The notes: generated from the letters alone by a model not told the origin. A stretch of DNA of 24,267 bases from Chara braunii (GCA_003427395.1 BFEA01000131.1:2019301-2043567), one strand, 5' to 3'. Positions 10,307 through 18,523 are shown, counted from the stretch's first letter. Translations and numbers: made by a program.

Positions 10307-10650
10307 CCATACAACACATCTACATCGGATGCGTCGTTGTTAGTAGAGGAGGTCTTACCCTCCTGACCTTCCGCACTCTCTGCATCATAGGTTCGAATCG
10401 GGCAGCAAAGGAAGGGATATGCACTTTCACATGTAGTGTCCGCACACGCAATATTTTGTGACCTCTTATGAGCAGGAGATTCCGGAGCATTATCGACACG
10501 TTCGTGACCACTTCGAACATGTTGTGAACACATTGGCAGGTGCATTGGAGGAAAATCCTCATTGAGCATTGTATTAGACGCCACACAGTCCATGCTTTCC
10601 AAGGTTGTGCTGCAAGCCTGCCGTGGCATAGCATGCACACCACAAGCCAT
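10307..10650 (-). pseudogene. N-terminal segment of the DUF7869-like gene, separate frame
   Basis: A minus-strand frame begins with ATG at 10650 and is rich in Cys, Ser and acidic residues (Cys-Pro-Ile-Arg, then Ala-Glu-Ser-Ala-Glu, then Asn-Asn-Asp-Ala-Ser-Asp-Val-Asp). Around 10306 the acidic, Ser-rich character moves to the neighbouring frame, which then runs to 7733. A one-base shift, or a very short intron, would join the two. The function is unknown. It is probably the true N-terminus of the DUF7869-like product. Confidence 0.4.
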
Positions 10651-10659
10651 GCACGAGAC

Positions 10660-11479
10660 GTGTCTGCGACAACAAAACAGTGGACCACTGTCAAAGGCGC
10701 AAATCAGAGGTCAATAAAAGGGAGCAGACAACCATCCCTACACAACAGCGAGAGACATAGCCCTATAAATGACACCGAGAAACACAACCCTATACGCGGC
10801 GGAGGGGAACAGGAAACATCCGAGAGAGGATAACACACGACCGTGGAATCCGAGCAGCAATCCAGTAATCAGGCCCAATCCGTGCCAAAGGCGCAATACA
10901 CGCAAAAAAGTATGTCCAAGTCGGAGATCGAACGAGAGTGGGAAGCGTAGCACATGTCCAGTCGGGCACCAACAACGGAAAGGCATTCATTATGACGAGA
11001 AAAACACAGCATGCAACAACATTAAAAAAATGGAGATCTTGACGTGCAAAAGGAAACGCAGCACATGTCACGTCGGGCACCACCTTCGGAAAGGCAGAGA
11101 CCAAGACGCGCAAAACCGAGCAAGCACCAACAGCGGAAAGGCGAAGACTCTGGCGCGCAGAGTTCGATCGACGACAAAAAACGGGTTTCCAAAACCCCAG
11201 ACTGAGCAGGCAAACGACTGCGGCAACGCCAATGTCGCGCCCAACACTACAGGGGCTCTATTTTATATTATCACAATCTCGCAACAAGTAGTCAGTGTGA
11301 CAAGAGACAAAAAACAGTCACCCGGGTACTATGTTCTGCTGGTGCAACTCGCACTAAACTCTGTGCAAGTCGAAGCGAAGGTGGGGGTCAGCCCTCAGCG
11401 CCCGTTGCTGTGCCGAACACGAAGCAGTGTTTCTCTTCCCTGCAACCCGGGAGTCGCAGCGCCACTGTCGTGGCGAAAA
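10660..11479. repeat. GC-rich region with degenerate tandem repeats (period about 111 bp)
   Basis: A block with GCACATGTC, then GTCGGGCACCA, then CGGAAAGGCA occurs at 10942-10987 and 11053-11098 (period 111 bp). A weaker third copy follows at about 11119-11160. Long plus-strand open frames cross the block but consist of these repeats and are not accepted as genes. For the minus-strand DUF7869-like gene this is the upstream region, so the repeats may be part of its promoter or 5' terminal region. No TATA or TIR could be assigned. Confidence 0.6.
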
Positions 11480-11995
11480 AGAGCAGGGTGTTCGACACGA
11501 CCACGACCGCGTGTAACACGACCATGATGGTGTTCGACATGACCACAATCTCGTTCGACACGACGACGACTACCGTGGTCGACACGACCACGATCGTGCC
11601 CAACACGACGATCGTGTTCGACGATCACGTCCGACGATCGTGATCCACGACCGCTCTCAACACGACGACGACACGATAACGAGCGCGCTCGACTCGACGA
11701 CAAACGTGTTGGACACGACGACGGTCATGTCCGACTCGATGACGGCCTCGCTCGACACAACGACGATCGTGTCGGACACGATGGCGGTCGTGTTTGACAC
11801 AACGACGATCGTGTTTGACACGGAGAGTCGAACACAACGACGGCCGTGTTTGACATGGTGGCGATCATGTTCGACACGGTGACGATCGTGTTCGACACGA
11901 CGACCATCGTGTTCGATACGACGACCATCGTGTTCGATACGACGACGACCGTGTCGGACACGACGACGATCGTGTTCGACACGACGACGACTGCG
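11480..11995. repeat. minisatellite A, about 21-bp unit, hairpin-forming
   Basis: Repeats of the type ATCGTGTTCGACACGACGACG run for about 500 bp. They are degenerate on the left and cleaner on the right. The 21-bp unit is a multiple of three, which keeps frames open on both strands and creates artefactual proteins of Val-Phe-Asp-Thr-Thr-Thr-Ile type. The arms CGATCGT and ACGATCG recur around a 13-nt spacer, so each unit can fold. Confidence 0.9.
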
Positions 11996-12035
11996 GTGGA
12001 AGTGTTGGAGAAAACTTGTTGACGTCACCAATAAA

Positions 12036-12043
12036 CCAACACG

Positions 12044-12091
<48 letters not shown>

Positions 12092-12097
12092 TGTTGG
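12036..12097. repeat. G42 homopolymer flanked by 8-bp inverted repeats
   Basis: CCAACACG (12036-12043) and CGTGTTGG (12090-12097) flank 42 consecutive G (12045-12086). The G run could form stacked G-quadruplexes. It could equally be a sequencing or assembly artefact, because dark-cycle poly-G is common in two-colour Illumina data. Confidence 0.85.
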
Positions 12098-12814
12098 CCG
12101 AAGCGGCACTAACGTGGAGAGCGGGGCAGTTGTCATGCTGACGATAATGGACCGCTGCGCTGATTCTCCCAGAACGTGAACAATGACACAATGTCGCGGC
12201 TACTCATGTGCGAGAAACAGATTTCTGCTCTGGAGCGGAACGTCATCTGCACGCCTCCGCTCTGGCCGAGAGGGGAAAACGATCGAGGCCGACGTCCGGC
12301 CGACGTATCCACGACTAAGAGTCTCCAGGGAAAAAACCAGGGCAGTCCACTAGTCGCAACACAGGACCGCCGTCTGCAGTCAAGGGATCATCCCGACCGT
12401 CCGTATTCCCCGATCGGACGGCCAGCAGGCGCGTGCGGAGGGCCCACCCGGAAAACTATATAGATGAGGGAGGCCCACCACTTCCCATTTTCGTTTCAGT
12501 TCGNCAACGNAGCAATAGCGCAGCGCAGCGGAGGTTCGTCAACGCAGCCACAGCGCAGCGCAGCGGAGGCTCGTGTCACAACGCAGCGCGGCAACGGAGC
12601 GCAGGGATTCGGTTCGTGCATAGCAGACCACCTTCTCGATGCGACGACGGACCACAGCGGAGGTGTCGAGAGTCGTAGGTCGAGACGACGGAGCGAGCAT
12701 ACGGCCCAAGATCGTGACGCGCACACCGAGTTCGAAGGATCAGACGGTGAGGACACAACCACGCAGCCCAGATGCAACCACGTAACGGCACGTGGCACAT
12801 TCGGTTTCCGCAAT
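12098..12814. other. spacer between the two minisatellites; no gene
   Basis: The segment is GC-rich, with a short repetitive stretch of AGCGCAGCGCAGCGGAGG type at 12515-12570 and ambiguous bases at 12504 and 12510. Open frames on both strands have no recognisable content. Positions 12432-12561 are repeated exactly at 20552-20681, where the two ambiguous bases read T. Confidence 0.6.
12432..12561 (+). repeat. 130-bp segment duplicated at 20552-20681
   Basis: It is identical to 20552-20681 apart from the N at 12504 and 12510. This copy has natural flanks on both sides, so it is the likely true location. The other copy is bounded by an adapter and an N. Confidence 0.95.
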
Positions 12815-13420
12815 CGTCTAGTCGAACACGATCATGCCCGATCGTTGAGTCCAACACGATCGTGCCCGATCGTCGAGTCGAACACGATAGTGCCCGATCG
12901 TCGAGTCGAACACGATCGTCGAGTCGAACACGATCGTCGAGTCGAACACCATCATCGAGTTGAACACGATCGTCGAGTCGAACACGATAGTCGAGTCGAA
13001 CACGGTAGTGCCCTATCGTCGAGTCGAACAGTGCCCTATCGTCGAGTCGAACACGATCGTCGAGTCGAATACGGTAGTGCTCTATCGTTGAGTCGAACAG
13101 TGCCCTATCGTCGAGTCGAACACGACAGTGCCCTATCGTCGAGTCGAACACGATCGTTGAGTCTAACACGATCGTCGAGTCGAAAGCGATTGTCGAGTCG
13201 AACACGAACGTCGAGTCGAATACGATCGTCGAGTCCAACACGATCGTCGGGTCCAACACCTCTGACACTCGAGCCGAAAGATCGTCGAGTCGAACACGAT
13301 AGTCGGGTCAAACATCGAGTCCAACTCGACCATCGAACGAACGATCGCCGAGTAAAACACGATCGTCGATCCATCGTCGAGTCGAACACGATCGTGCCCT
13401 GTCGTCGAGTCGAACACGAT
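12815..13420. repeat. minisatellite B, 18-bp unit plus longer variants
   Basis: The basic unit is GATCGTCGAGTCGAACAC (18 bp), with longer variants containing GTGCCCTATC or GTGCCCGATC. The reverse complement matches the minisatellite A core (ACGATCGTGTTCGAC), so the two arrays are related and inverted. CGATCGT and ACGATCG flank a 10-nt loop in each unit. The long frames through it (Arg-Val-Glu-His-Asp repeats on plus) are by-products of the unit length. It ends abruptly at the PLE reverse transcriptase. Confidence 0.95.
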
Positions 13421-14397
13421 CTCCTGTCATGATACCGATGAAGCAACCAATCAACTGCTCTAAGAATATCGGCCTGTGGAAGAGAAACAAACATATCCTT
13501 CACATCGAAGGATGCTGAGAGAAGGTCAACAACATCCCCCATTCTCCTGAGTCCTCCTTCCATCCGATCCAAACCTGTCCGAAGGTAATCTACTGCCTTC
13601 AGGTTAAAGTTAGAGGCGGTAGGTAGCCCAAAGAGCATACAGTTGAGCGCACGAGCCATGCGTGCAGACGCCAATTTGGTAGGCTCGAAAAAGGTGGGCG
13701 AAATAGGCCTCCATCTAGTCGAATCCTTATGCTTGGACAACACAAAAGTTCTACCAAACTTACCCTGCGGATTCCATCTTCCTACGCGCTGTAAACCAAA
13801 ATCTGAGAAAGACGCACACATACCAGACAGGACCTCCGATTCAGACTTGTCCTCGATGACAAACGAAAGACTACAATCGAAGGTCAGCTTCTGAAAATGC
13901 GAGTACAAAGTAGGACAAAGCACAAGCGTATCCGCGGCATTCCGATCGATCGGCACACAGGCAAAAACCCTGAGTTTCGCAACCCATGAAGACACAAGTG
14001 GGTTAGCGACAATAGGCAAAGGTGCTACACTGCCCCAACACTCTTCCAGATCATTCCAATCCAGCAAGAAATCCGATCCCAGCAGCTTACAAATGCATGC
14101 GAGCTCTTTTCCTAACTCCACTATCCCCCAGTGGCATGGCACCAACGGGATATTCCTCGAATTACGAAAAATATGAGGAACGCCAGGAATGTCACCGATA
14201 CGTGCAAGAATATGGAACCCATAACGTGGCCATTCCACATTCGACTCAAAACACGGGCAAGAGCTGTTAGATGATCTAGCAATCTTCCGATGATTCAATA
14301 TCAGATCCCCAATAGTCCGATTCTTCTTCCAAACAATTCGGACCCTAGACATCAAGAAAGCAATGATTGCAACCGGAACCGAGAGGTAGCAATACAT
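13421..14397 (-). pseudogene. PLE reverse transcriptase, N-terminal half (ends after motif A)
   Basis: The open frame of about 325 residues begins at 14397, inside the protein rather than at a true start. Cys-Pro-Cys at residues 47-49 is the CxC signature of the linker in N-terminal-EN PLEs. The RT fingers carry Ser-Lys-His-Lys-Asp near 221-225 and Trp-Arg-Pro-Ile at 229-232. Motif A is Ser-Phe-Asp-Val-Lys-Asp-Met-Phe near 296-303, with the catalytic Asp, followed by Ile-Leu-Arg-Ala-Val-Asp-Trp-Leu-Leu. At His323-Asp324 the protein meets minisatellite B, and the frame runs on into repeat-coded residues to 13105. The motif C Asp pair is absent, so no active RT can be made. PLE RTs are relatives of telomerase. 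Confidence 0.8.
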
Positions 14398-14820
14398 TTG
14401 ATTATCAACTGATGCACCTTAGTCAACGAAATCCGATGGTCATACCTCAACCGCACCACTAAACGCCTCCGGAGGTCAAACCCCAGTCTCCTCTTAATCT
14501 CCCGGGCTACAATACCTTTCAATCTAGAACGAGTCTCTTTCCTCGAAAATTCCCTTGCAGCTCGGAACTAGCGGACCAGTACCGAAAAGGATCGCAAATG
14601 CAGCTCCCGGCGTCTCCAGGGCTGTTGCAGCAAAAGCTGTAGCTCACCTTTACAAATCGCTCTGCCATTTGGGGTAAGCACAATAGGGCAAAAAACAAAA
14701 GAACCACCCTTTTCAAACTCCTGCTTACCCTCCTTGATACAAAATCGACCCAGGTGACTCTCAACGGTAGAGGTGCCGAAAGCCCGCCGGAGAACTGACC
14801 ACTTATCAACCCACAGATCT
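14360..14820 (-). pseudogene. PLE linker between endonuclease and RT
   Basis: A minus-strand frame enters with Leu-Trp-Val-Asp-Lys-Trp-Ser at about 14820 and runs to a TAG at 14568-14570. It continues in the same register with a basic segment (Ala-Arg-Glu-Ile-Lys-Arg-Arg, then Asp-Leu-Arg-Arg-Arg) to about 14360, where it overlaps the RT frame. It fills the gap between the GIY-YIG and the CxC/RT parts and resembles coding sequence in its charged, helical character. A different frame in the same interval (14809-14519) is longer between stops but less protein-like. Confidence 0.5.
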
Positions 14821-15483
14821 AACCCACCCCCAATCTCTCAATAACCACAGATCTAACCCCTTTCTTAACCAAGTCCCCGAGCAGGTTAAAAAGACTATCA
14901 GCCCACCCCCAATCTCCGTTCTAAAGCGGAGGACAGGACCATACCTAGAAATTGCAGGAATATTCCCCACCCTTTTCTTCCTAGACGGCCTCCCCCAAGG
15001 CCTTTTACCTCTACGAGTTTTCTTAGTATTCAGGGCCGGGCTAAACCTCCTAATGACTGCAGTCTCTGCTGCGCTAACGGAGTAGGTACCATTTATCAGC
15101 GGAATTACCACGTTCCAAACTCCCACAAAACGTAACCAACGGTATAGCTTAGGACAGACACCCAAACCCCCAGAAAAAGTCGTTCTACAATGTTCACCCC
15201 ATCTCACATAAAGCCCGCGTACTGTACTACCCACATACTGTGACTTACACCACGGGGACGTTAAAACGTAAACCACATGACATGAATCCCACGCATTCCA
15301 ATCCATAGAACAAAGCATTCTTTCGAATTTGGACGCCCATCGAATCTCTCCCAGGAGTACAAGACCAACAAAGCACAGAGAAACACACTTGTGAATAGCA
15401 ATCCGCAATCGAGGAGGAAAACCATCTTTAAAAGCAACAATCCGCTGGCTCATGGAGGATAGAAGGTTATCCCACAACTTCAT
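14806..15483 (-). pseudogene. PLE GIY-YIG endonuclease
   Basis: The open frame reads from an in-frame Met at 15483. The first about 80 residues are hydrophobic and basic. Then come Val-Val-Tyr-Val-Leu (GIY strand), Tyr-Val-Gly-Ser-Thr (YIG strand), Arg-Gly-Leu-Tyr-Val-Arg-Trp-Gly-Glu-His with the catalytic Arg and His, Ala-Ala-Glu-Thr-Ala with the metal-binding Glu, and Pro-Ala-Leu-Asn-Thr. All expected active-site residues are present. I see no clear CCHH zinc motif, as described for the Chlamys subgroup. A basic tail (Lys-Lys-Thr-Arg-Arg-Gly-Lys-Arg) follows. The last about 30 residues are in a wrong frame after a 34-bp duplication. The enzyme would make the single-strand nick that primes reverse transcription. 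Confidence 0.8.
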
Positions 15484-15567
15484 AATAGAGTAACGACGCA
15501 GTCAATCTGCAAGATCCACCTCTGGAGAACCTGGTGCCAATGTGGCCGGTGAAAAAATGAACCCTTC

Positions 15568-16311
15568 CTACGCCAGTTTGGTCCTGGCCGCAACAATCCG
15601 ATCAATAGAGGGACCTTTAGTACAATAACGAAGGCCCTCCTTGCTGCAAATTCGCTTCAGCTCATCTTGACGCAATGCAGACAGTTTCTTCTTCTTCTCA
15701 AGCACGAACTCCAAAAGCCCTTCTGGACCACAACCCGCAGGGATCTTGGTCCTAGCCTCATCCTCCGGGCGCCACGAACAGCCAGGCCGCACTGGTGCAT
15801 TATTAATATCACCGGCAGGAGCGGAAAAAAGTGGCTGTCTAAAACCAGGTCTCGCCGGCTCCTTCCCCTTCCTCCTCTTCTCACGTGGCGCAGAAAGACG
15901 GCGAATCTCCTCATCCAGGTCATCAACCTCCATATCACCTTCGTCTCTGTCGACATAATCCCTTCTTTGTCTCGGCGGGGGAAACCGACCCCTACGTTGC
16001 TCCACCCATCTCACCTCCTCCCTCCTAACCTCCTCTTTCTGCCCAAGATATTGCCTACCAACGGCCGCCATGACGTCGACCTTAGTAGCTTCGACATATT
16101 TGGCCATCTCCACCTTCAACCGATTATCGAACCTCCTTTGCTCCTCATCTTCCACCTGGTTCCTATGGGGAGTCCAGAAGCGCGGAGTAGATGGGGCAGA
16201 AAAAGTAGATTAACCCCCAGTGTTAACAACATTACCCCCCGCCTTACTGGGACATTCGCGCGCGAAGTGGCCCTCGCCCCCTCATTGAAAACACTTCAAA
16301 GGCGTCGCCAT
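15568..16311 (-). pseudogene. PLE N-terminal region: broken CCHC knuckle, charged linker, SAP-like motif
   Basis: The frame starts at ATG 16311-16309 and reads Met-Ala-Thr-Pro-Leu-Lys-Cys-Phe-Gln-stop, then Gly-Gly-Glu-Gly-His-Phe-Ala-Arg-Glu-Cys-Pro. This is a CX2CX4HX4C knuckle whose second Cys has become TGA (codon 10). A TAA follows at codon 34. Residues 53-190 are highly charged with a Arg-Glu-Lys-Arg-Arg-Lys-Gly-Lys stretch that could be a nuclear signal. The end (about 205-245) has Leu-Arg-Gln-Asp-Glu-Leu-Lys-Arg-Ile-Cys, then Gly-Leu-Arg-Tyr, then Asp-Arg-Ile-Val-Ala, which matches the helix-turn-helix pattern of a SAP DNA-binding motif. TAG at 15568-15570 ends this piece, but the register continues into the GIY-YIG frame. 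Confidence 0.7.
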
Positions 16312-16620
16312 CGTAATCAGATCGAAACCCCCAAAGTTGAACGAAAAACAAAAGGCACAACGGATCGCTTGAAGAATCAGATACGTTCTCTTCAGATTCG
16401 GTCTGATCCCTCCTAATTAGAACTCGGAAAGCGCCGGTGGTATCGTCGTACCAAACAAACACCCTGACTAGCTCAGAATTCCCTACATCCCCAATAAAAA
16501 TAGGTATCCTAAGAACTATCCTCATCATGCAACGATAGTCGTCTCGACCATCATACCCCCCGTATGTAACTACCTCGACGGAGGAAAAACTTCAAGGAGT
16601 ATCAATCCTGAAGATTCGAC
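16312..16620 (-). other. reading frame upstream of the PLE ATG
   Basis: A minus-strand frame with a Met-Met start at 16528 has a beta-rich N-terminal half (Val-Leu-Arg-Ile-Pro-Ile-Phe-Ile, then Val-Phe-Val-Trp-Tyr-Asp-Asp) and an acidic Ser-rich end. It overlaps the knuckle ATG in another frame. It may be an earlier ORF or the true N-terminus of the PLE protein, separated by a frameshift. It is not recognised. Confidence 0.3.
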
Positions 16621-17035
16621 TCAGTAAAAAAAACGGACTAAGCAAAAATTCTGTACTCAACAAAAATTCTCCCCACTAACGGAAGCAACGTGGCCACCAT
16701 CGAATGTTCAATCGCACCCTTGGTTGTCACGGTTATCAGAATTGAAGTTACTGTTCGGCAAAACAACATTCAGCATGAGAATGGAGATGGAAGATACACC
16801 CAAGGTTCCGTTCCATTACGCACGCTATAGGAGAAACCAGAACATCGTGAAGTCAGGACTCAAAATCTTTTAGTCAAGAAAGCACTCAACAACGAGCGCA
16901 AGTCATCCCCACGCGGCCACACCTCAACGCGTTTCAACTACCCCACACGTAGTATCATCAGGAGGTTTGAAAGAAAGAGAGAATCCTGTACCACGAAAAG
17001 TAACTCTCAGATGACCAACCCTTTGCCTTGCCATC

Positions 17036-17460
17036 TTATATACCTTCTATCCTATTCCCTCCCTTATCAATCCCTTCACAAAAGAGTGTCTCAAACCCAT
17101 CATCCGTACGGAAACCGATACCGATACAGATAGGAAGCAACGACTGACGCAGCCACCACAGTCGGCCAAAGAAACCGGTAGAGTTCCCTTCAACCGCCAC
17201 GAGGGCATGATCGCCATGACGCGCGACCTGCAAAACAGCCACACACAGAAAATCAAACACACAAAGACACAAAAACCAAAGGAAGAACGGCCGCCGATGC
17301 GAAACCCCGTCCAGCAGGCGCCGAATGTCTCACTCGTCTCACTTCTAGGTCCCTGAAACCGTTGTGATATAGCACGGAGCCAGGCTGACAGATAAAACAG
17401 CTCATCAACTGAGGCGATCGTAACATCCTGTGCCTTAAGAGAACGTGCGCACGACCCCAT
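17036..17460 (-). CDS. hypothetical, possibly two-exon fragment
   Basis: Minus-strand frame 17460-17272 gives Met-Gly-Ser-Cys-Ala-Arg followed by a plausible soluble segment. It then turns hydrophobic and Cys-rich over a T/G-rich stretch that ends in TTTTGCAG (about 17235-17228), a good 3' splice site. Directly after it, the frame to 17036 reads Val-Ala-Arg-His-Gly-Asp-His-Ala-Leu, a credible exon start. The hydrophobic stretch may therefore be intron. No family is recognised. It is upstream of and co-directional with the PLE, so it could be a host exon pair or part of the element's 5' region. Confidence 0.3.
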
Positions 17461-17658
17461 CGTCGTCCTAGTCAGACTGCGGTCCCAGCAGCGCTAATGC
17501 ACCCGCTGGAGAAGCAGCGGATCCGCCGTCGGGAACGCCTCAATCACCCCAGCAGAAAGAGAGATCAACACCGCTGTCACTATCGGTAATATAGCAAAAG
17601 CGAGGTCGAAGCCTTACGGTACCTGCAAACTGCTCCGCCCAACGAGGCGGGCGCACAG

Positions 17659-17920
17659 TTCAGAGCTCGGTCCACAGGCGCAGCCAGGAGGCCACACTCA
17701 GCTCCAAATCCAGGTAGGGTCACCGCGAGGGGTCGACCCTTGAAAAATGAAGGTGAGACAACCGCCGGTCAAGCGTCAAAAAAATAGCCCGGTAGGAGCC
17801 AGGTTCAGAGTTTGGCCCACTGGCGCATCCAGGAGGCCTCAGAAAACTGCTCCGAAGCCAGAGAGGGTCCCCGCGAGGAAACCAACCCTTCAAAAATGTG
17901 CGACAACTGCCGGTCATCAG
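17659..17920. repeat. imperfect tandem duplication, period 145 bp
   Basis: TTCAGAGCTCGGTCCACAGG at 17659 is repeated as TTCAGAGTTTGGCCCACTGG at 17804. Both are followed by GGCGCA-CCAGGAGGCC, then a GGGTC-CCGCGAGG segment, then CAACCCTTCAAAAATG or its variant, and end at ACAACNGCCGGTCA. The arms have several indels, so the duplication is old. It could be the remnant of a pseudo-LTR arrangement of a PLE. Confidence 0.85.
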
Positions 17921-18103
17921 AACGAAGCCCCAAGGGGTCCCATACGTTCGGGCGTTTGGCTTCGGGCGTTCGACCGGTCCCGAATGCCGGTTACCCTGTA
18001 TATATATATATATATATATTTATATATTGTTTGTTGTCCTCTTCTCCCTCTCTGCCTACGGTTTACCGGGAAGTTCTATTTGACGATATATGTATATATA
18101 TAT

Positions 18104-18165
18104 ATAGGGTTCAGCCTCCTGATGAGTCGGTGAAACTCCGACGAAACAGTTTGTCACAGCCCCTC
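18104..18165 (+). ncRNA. hammerhead ribozyme-like motif (type I layout, degenerate stem I)
   Basis: CTGATGA (18119-18125) is followed by GTCGG, a 7-nt loop and CCGAC (a 5-bp stem II, 18126-18142), then GAAA (18143-18146). Next comes a short hairpin ACA-GTT-TGT and C at 18155 as the expected cleavage nucleotide. This is the conserved hammerhead core with intact stem II and a minimal stem III, the type found in PLEs. Stem I pairs poorly next to the core. Only AGGGTT (about 18105-18110) with AGCCCCT (about 18158-18164) offers distal pairing with one bulge. Self-cleavage is therefore uncertain. Confidence 0.6.
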
Positions 18166-18173
18166 GTTTGTTG

Positions 18174-18260
18174 TCCTCTTCTCCCTCTCTGCCTACGGTT
18201 TACCGGGCAGTTCTATNTCCTCTTCTCCCTCTCTGCCTACGGTTTACCGGGCAGTTCTAT
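18174..18260. repeat. identical 43-mers on both sides of an N
   Basis: 18174-18216 and 18218-18260 are the same 43 bases, separated by a single N at 18217. This is the signature of two contig ends that overlap but were joined with a placeholder instead of being merged. The true sequence probably has one copy here. Confidence 0.9.
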
Positions 18261-18264
18261 TTGA

Positions 18265-18322
<58 letters not shown>

Positions 18323-18333
18323 TTTTTTTCTTT

Positions 18334-18410
18334 CTTGCACGCCCGGGTACCCCGAGCGTCAGGCCCGGGTGCCCGGCCGTGCAGGCCCGACCGGGCATGA
18401 AAAGTTTCCT
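18334..18410. repeat. GC-rich CCCGGG-dense island
   Basis: It has repeated GCCCGGGT and CCCGGCCG words in otherwise AT-rich sequence, directly after a TA microsatellite and T run. It resembles the GC-rich shoulders of the MITE-like element at 4108-4388 (GCCCGGCCGGGC, CGCCCGGGTCCC), so a second copy of that family, decayed at its ends, is possible. No TIR was found. Confidence 0.4.
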
Positions 18411-18422
18411 AGGATGAAATCA

Positions 18423-18523
18423 ATTTTTTTTTTTTGGTTATACAAAGATATTTTTAGGGCTTAAAAAAAAAAAAAAGGAATAAGTTAAGAATATAGGGTT
18501 ATAAACATTTCAAAGATGTACAA
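18423..18523 (+). repeat. dispersed direct repeat, copy 1
   Basis: The segment runs from a T run through TTATACAAAGATATTTTTAG and an A run to GGTTATAAACATTTCAAAGA and TGTACAA. It matches 20407-20510 at roughly 85 percent by eye, with indels in the homopolymers. Confidence 0.8.

Larger units (their letters stand above)
13421..16311 (-). mobile_element. Penelope-like element with N-terminal GIY-YIG (Chlamys/Naiad-type), 3'-truncated
   Basis: On the minus strand the order is CCHC knuckle, charged region, SAP-like motif, GIY-YIG endonuclease, linker with a Cys-Pro-Cys motif, then RT. Canonical PLEs carry GIY-YIG after the RT. Published N-terminal-EN PLEs carry it before the RT, joined by a short domain with a CxC motif, as here. 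Frames 16311-14806 stay in one register with four stops. A 34-bp tandem duplication near 14811-14859 and a further shift near 14390 break the rest. The RT stops after motif A at 13421, so motifs B-E are missing. Loss of the 3' end is not the usual result of truncated reverse transcription, so rearrangement or misassembly at the minisatellite is likely. Confidence 0.8.
17999..18319 (+). repeat. 137-bp tandem unit with TA microsatellites
   Basis: GTTTGTTGTCCTCTTCTCCC recurs at 18029 and 18166 (137 bp apart), and part of it again after an N at 18217. Each unit reads CCTACGGTTTACCGGG, then TTCTATTTGACGATATAT, then a TA run. Only the first full unit carries the hammerhead-like core. TA runs lie at about 17999-18027, 18086-18105 and 18267-18319. 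Confidence 0.85.

Noticed and set aside
10769-11527. 252-codon plus-strand ORF
   Set aside because: It consists of the 111-bp degenerate repeats and enters minisatellite A; it has no recognisable domain.
11657-12136. minus-strand ORF with a poly-Pro stretch
   Set aside because: The prolines are the reverse of the G42 run and the rest is minisatellite.
11480-13420. CRISPR array
   Set aside because: Units abut or vary without unique spacers, and the context is eukaryotic mobile DNA.
12464-13432. 322-codon plus-strand ORF of Arg-Val-Glu-His-Asp repeats
   Set aside because: It is produced by the 18-bp minisatellite unit, and open frames occur on both strands for the same reason.
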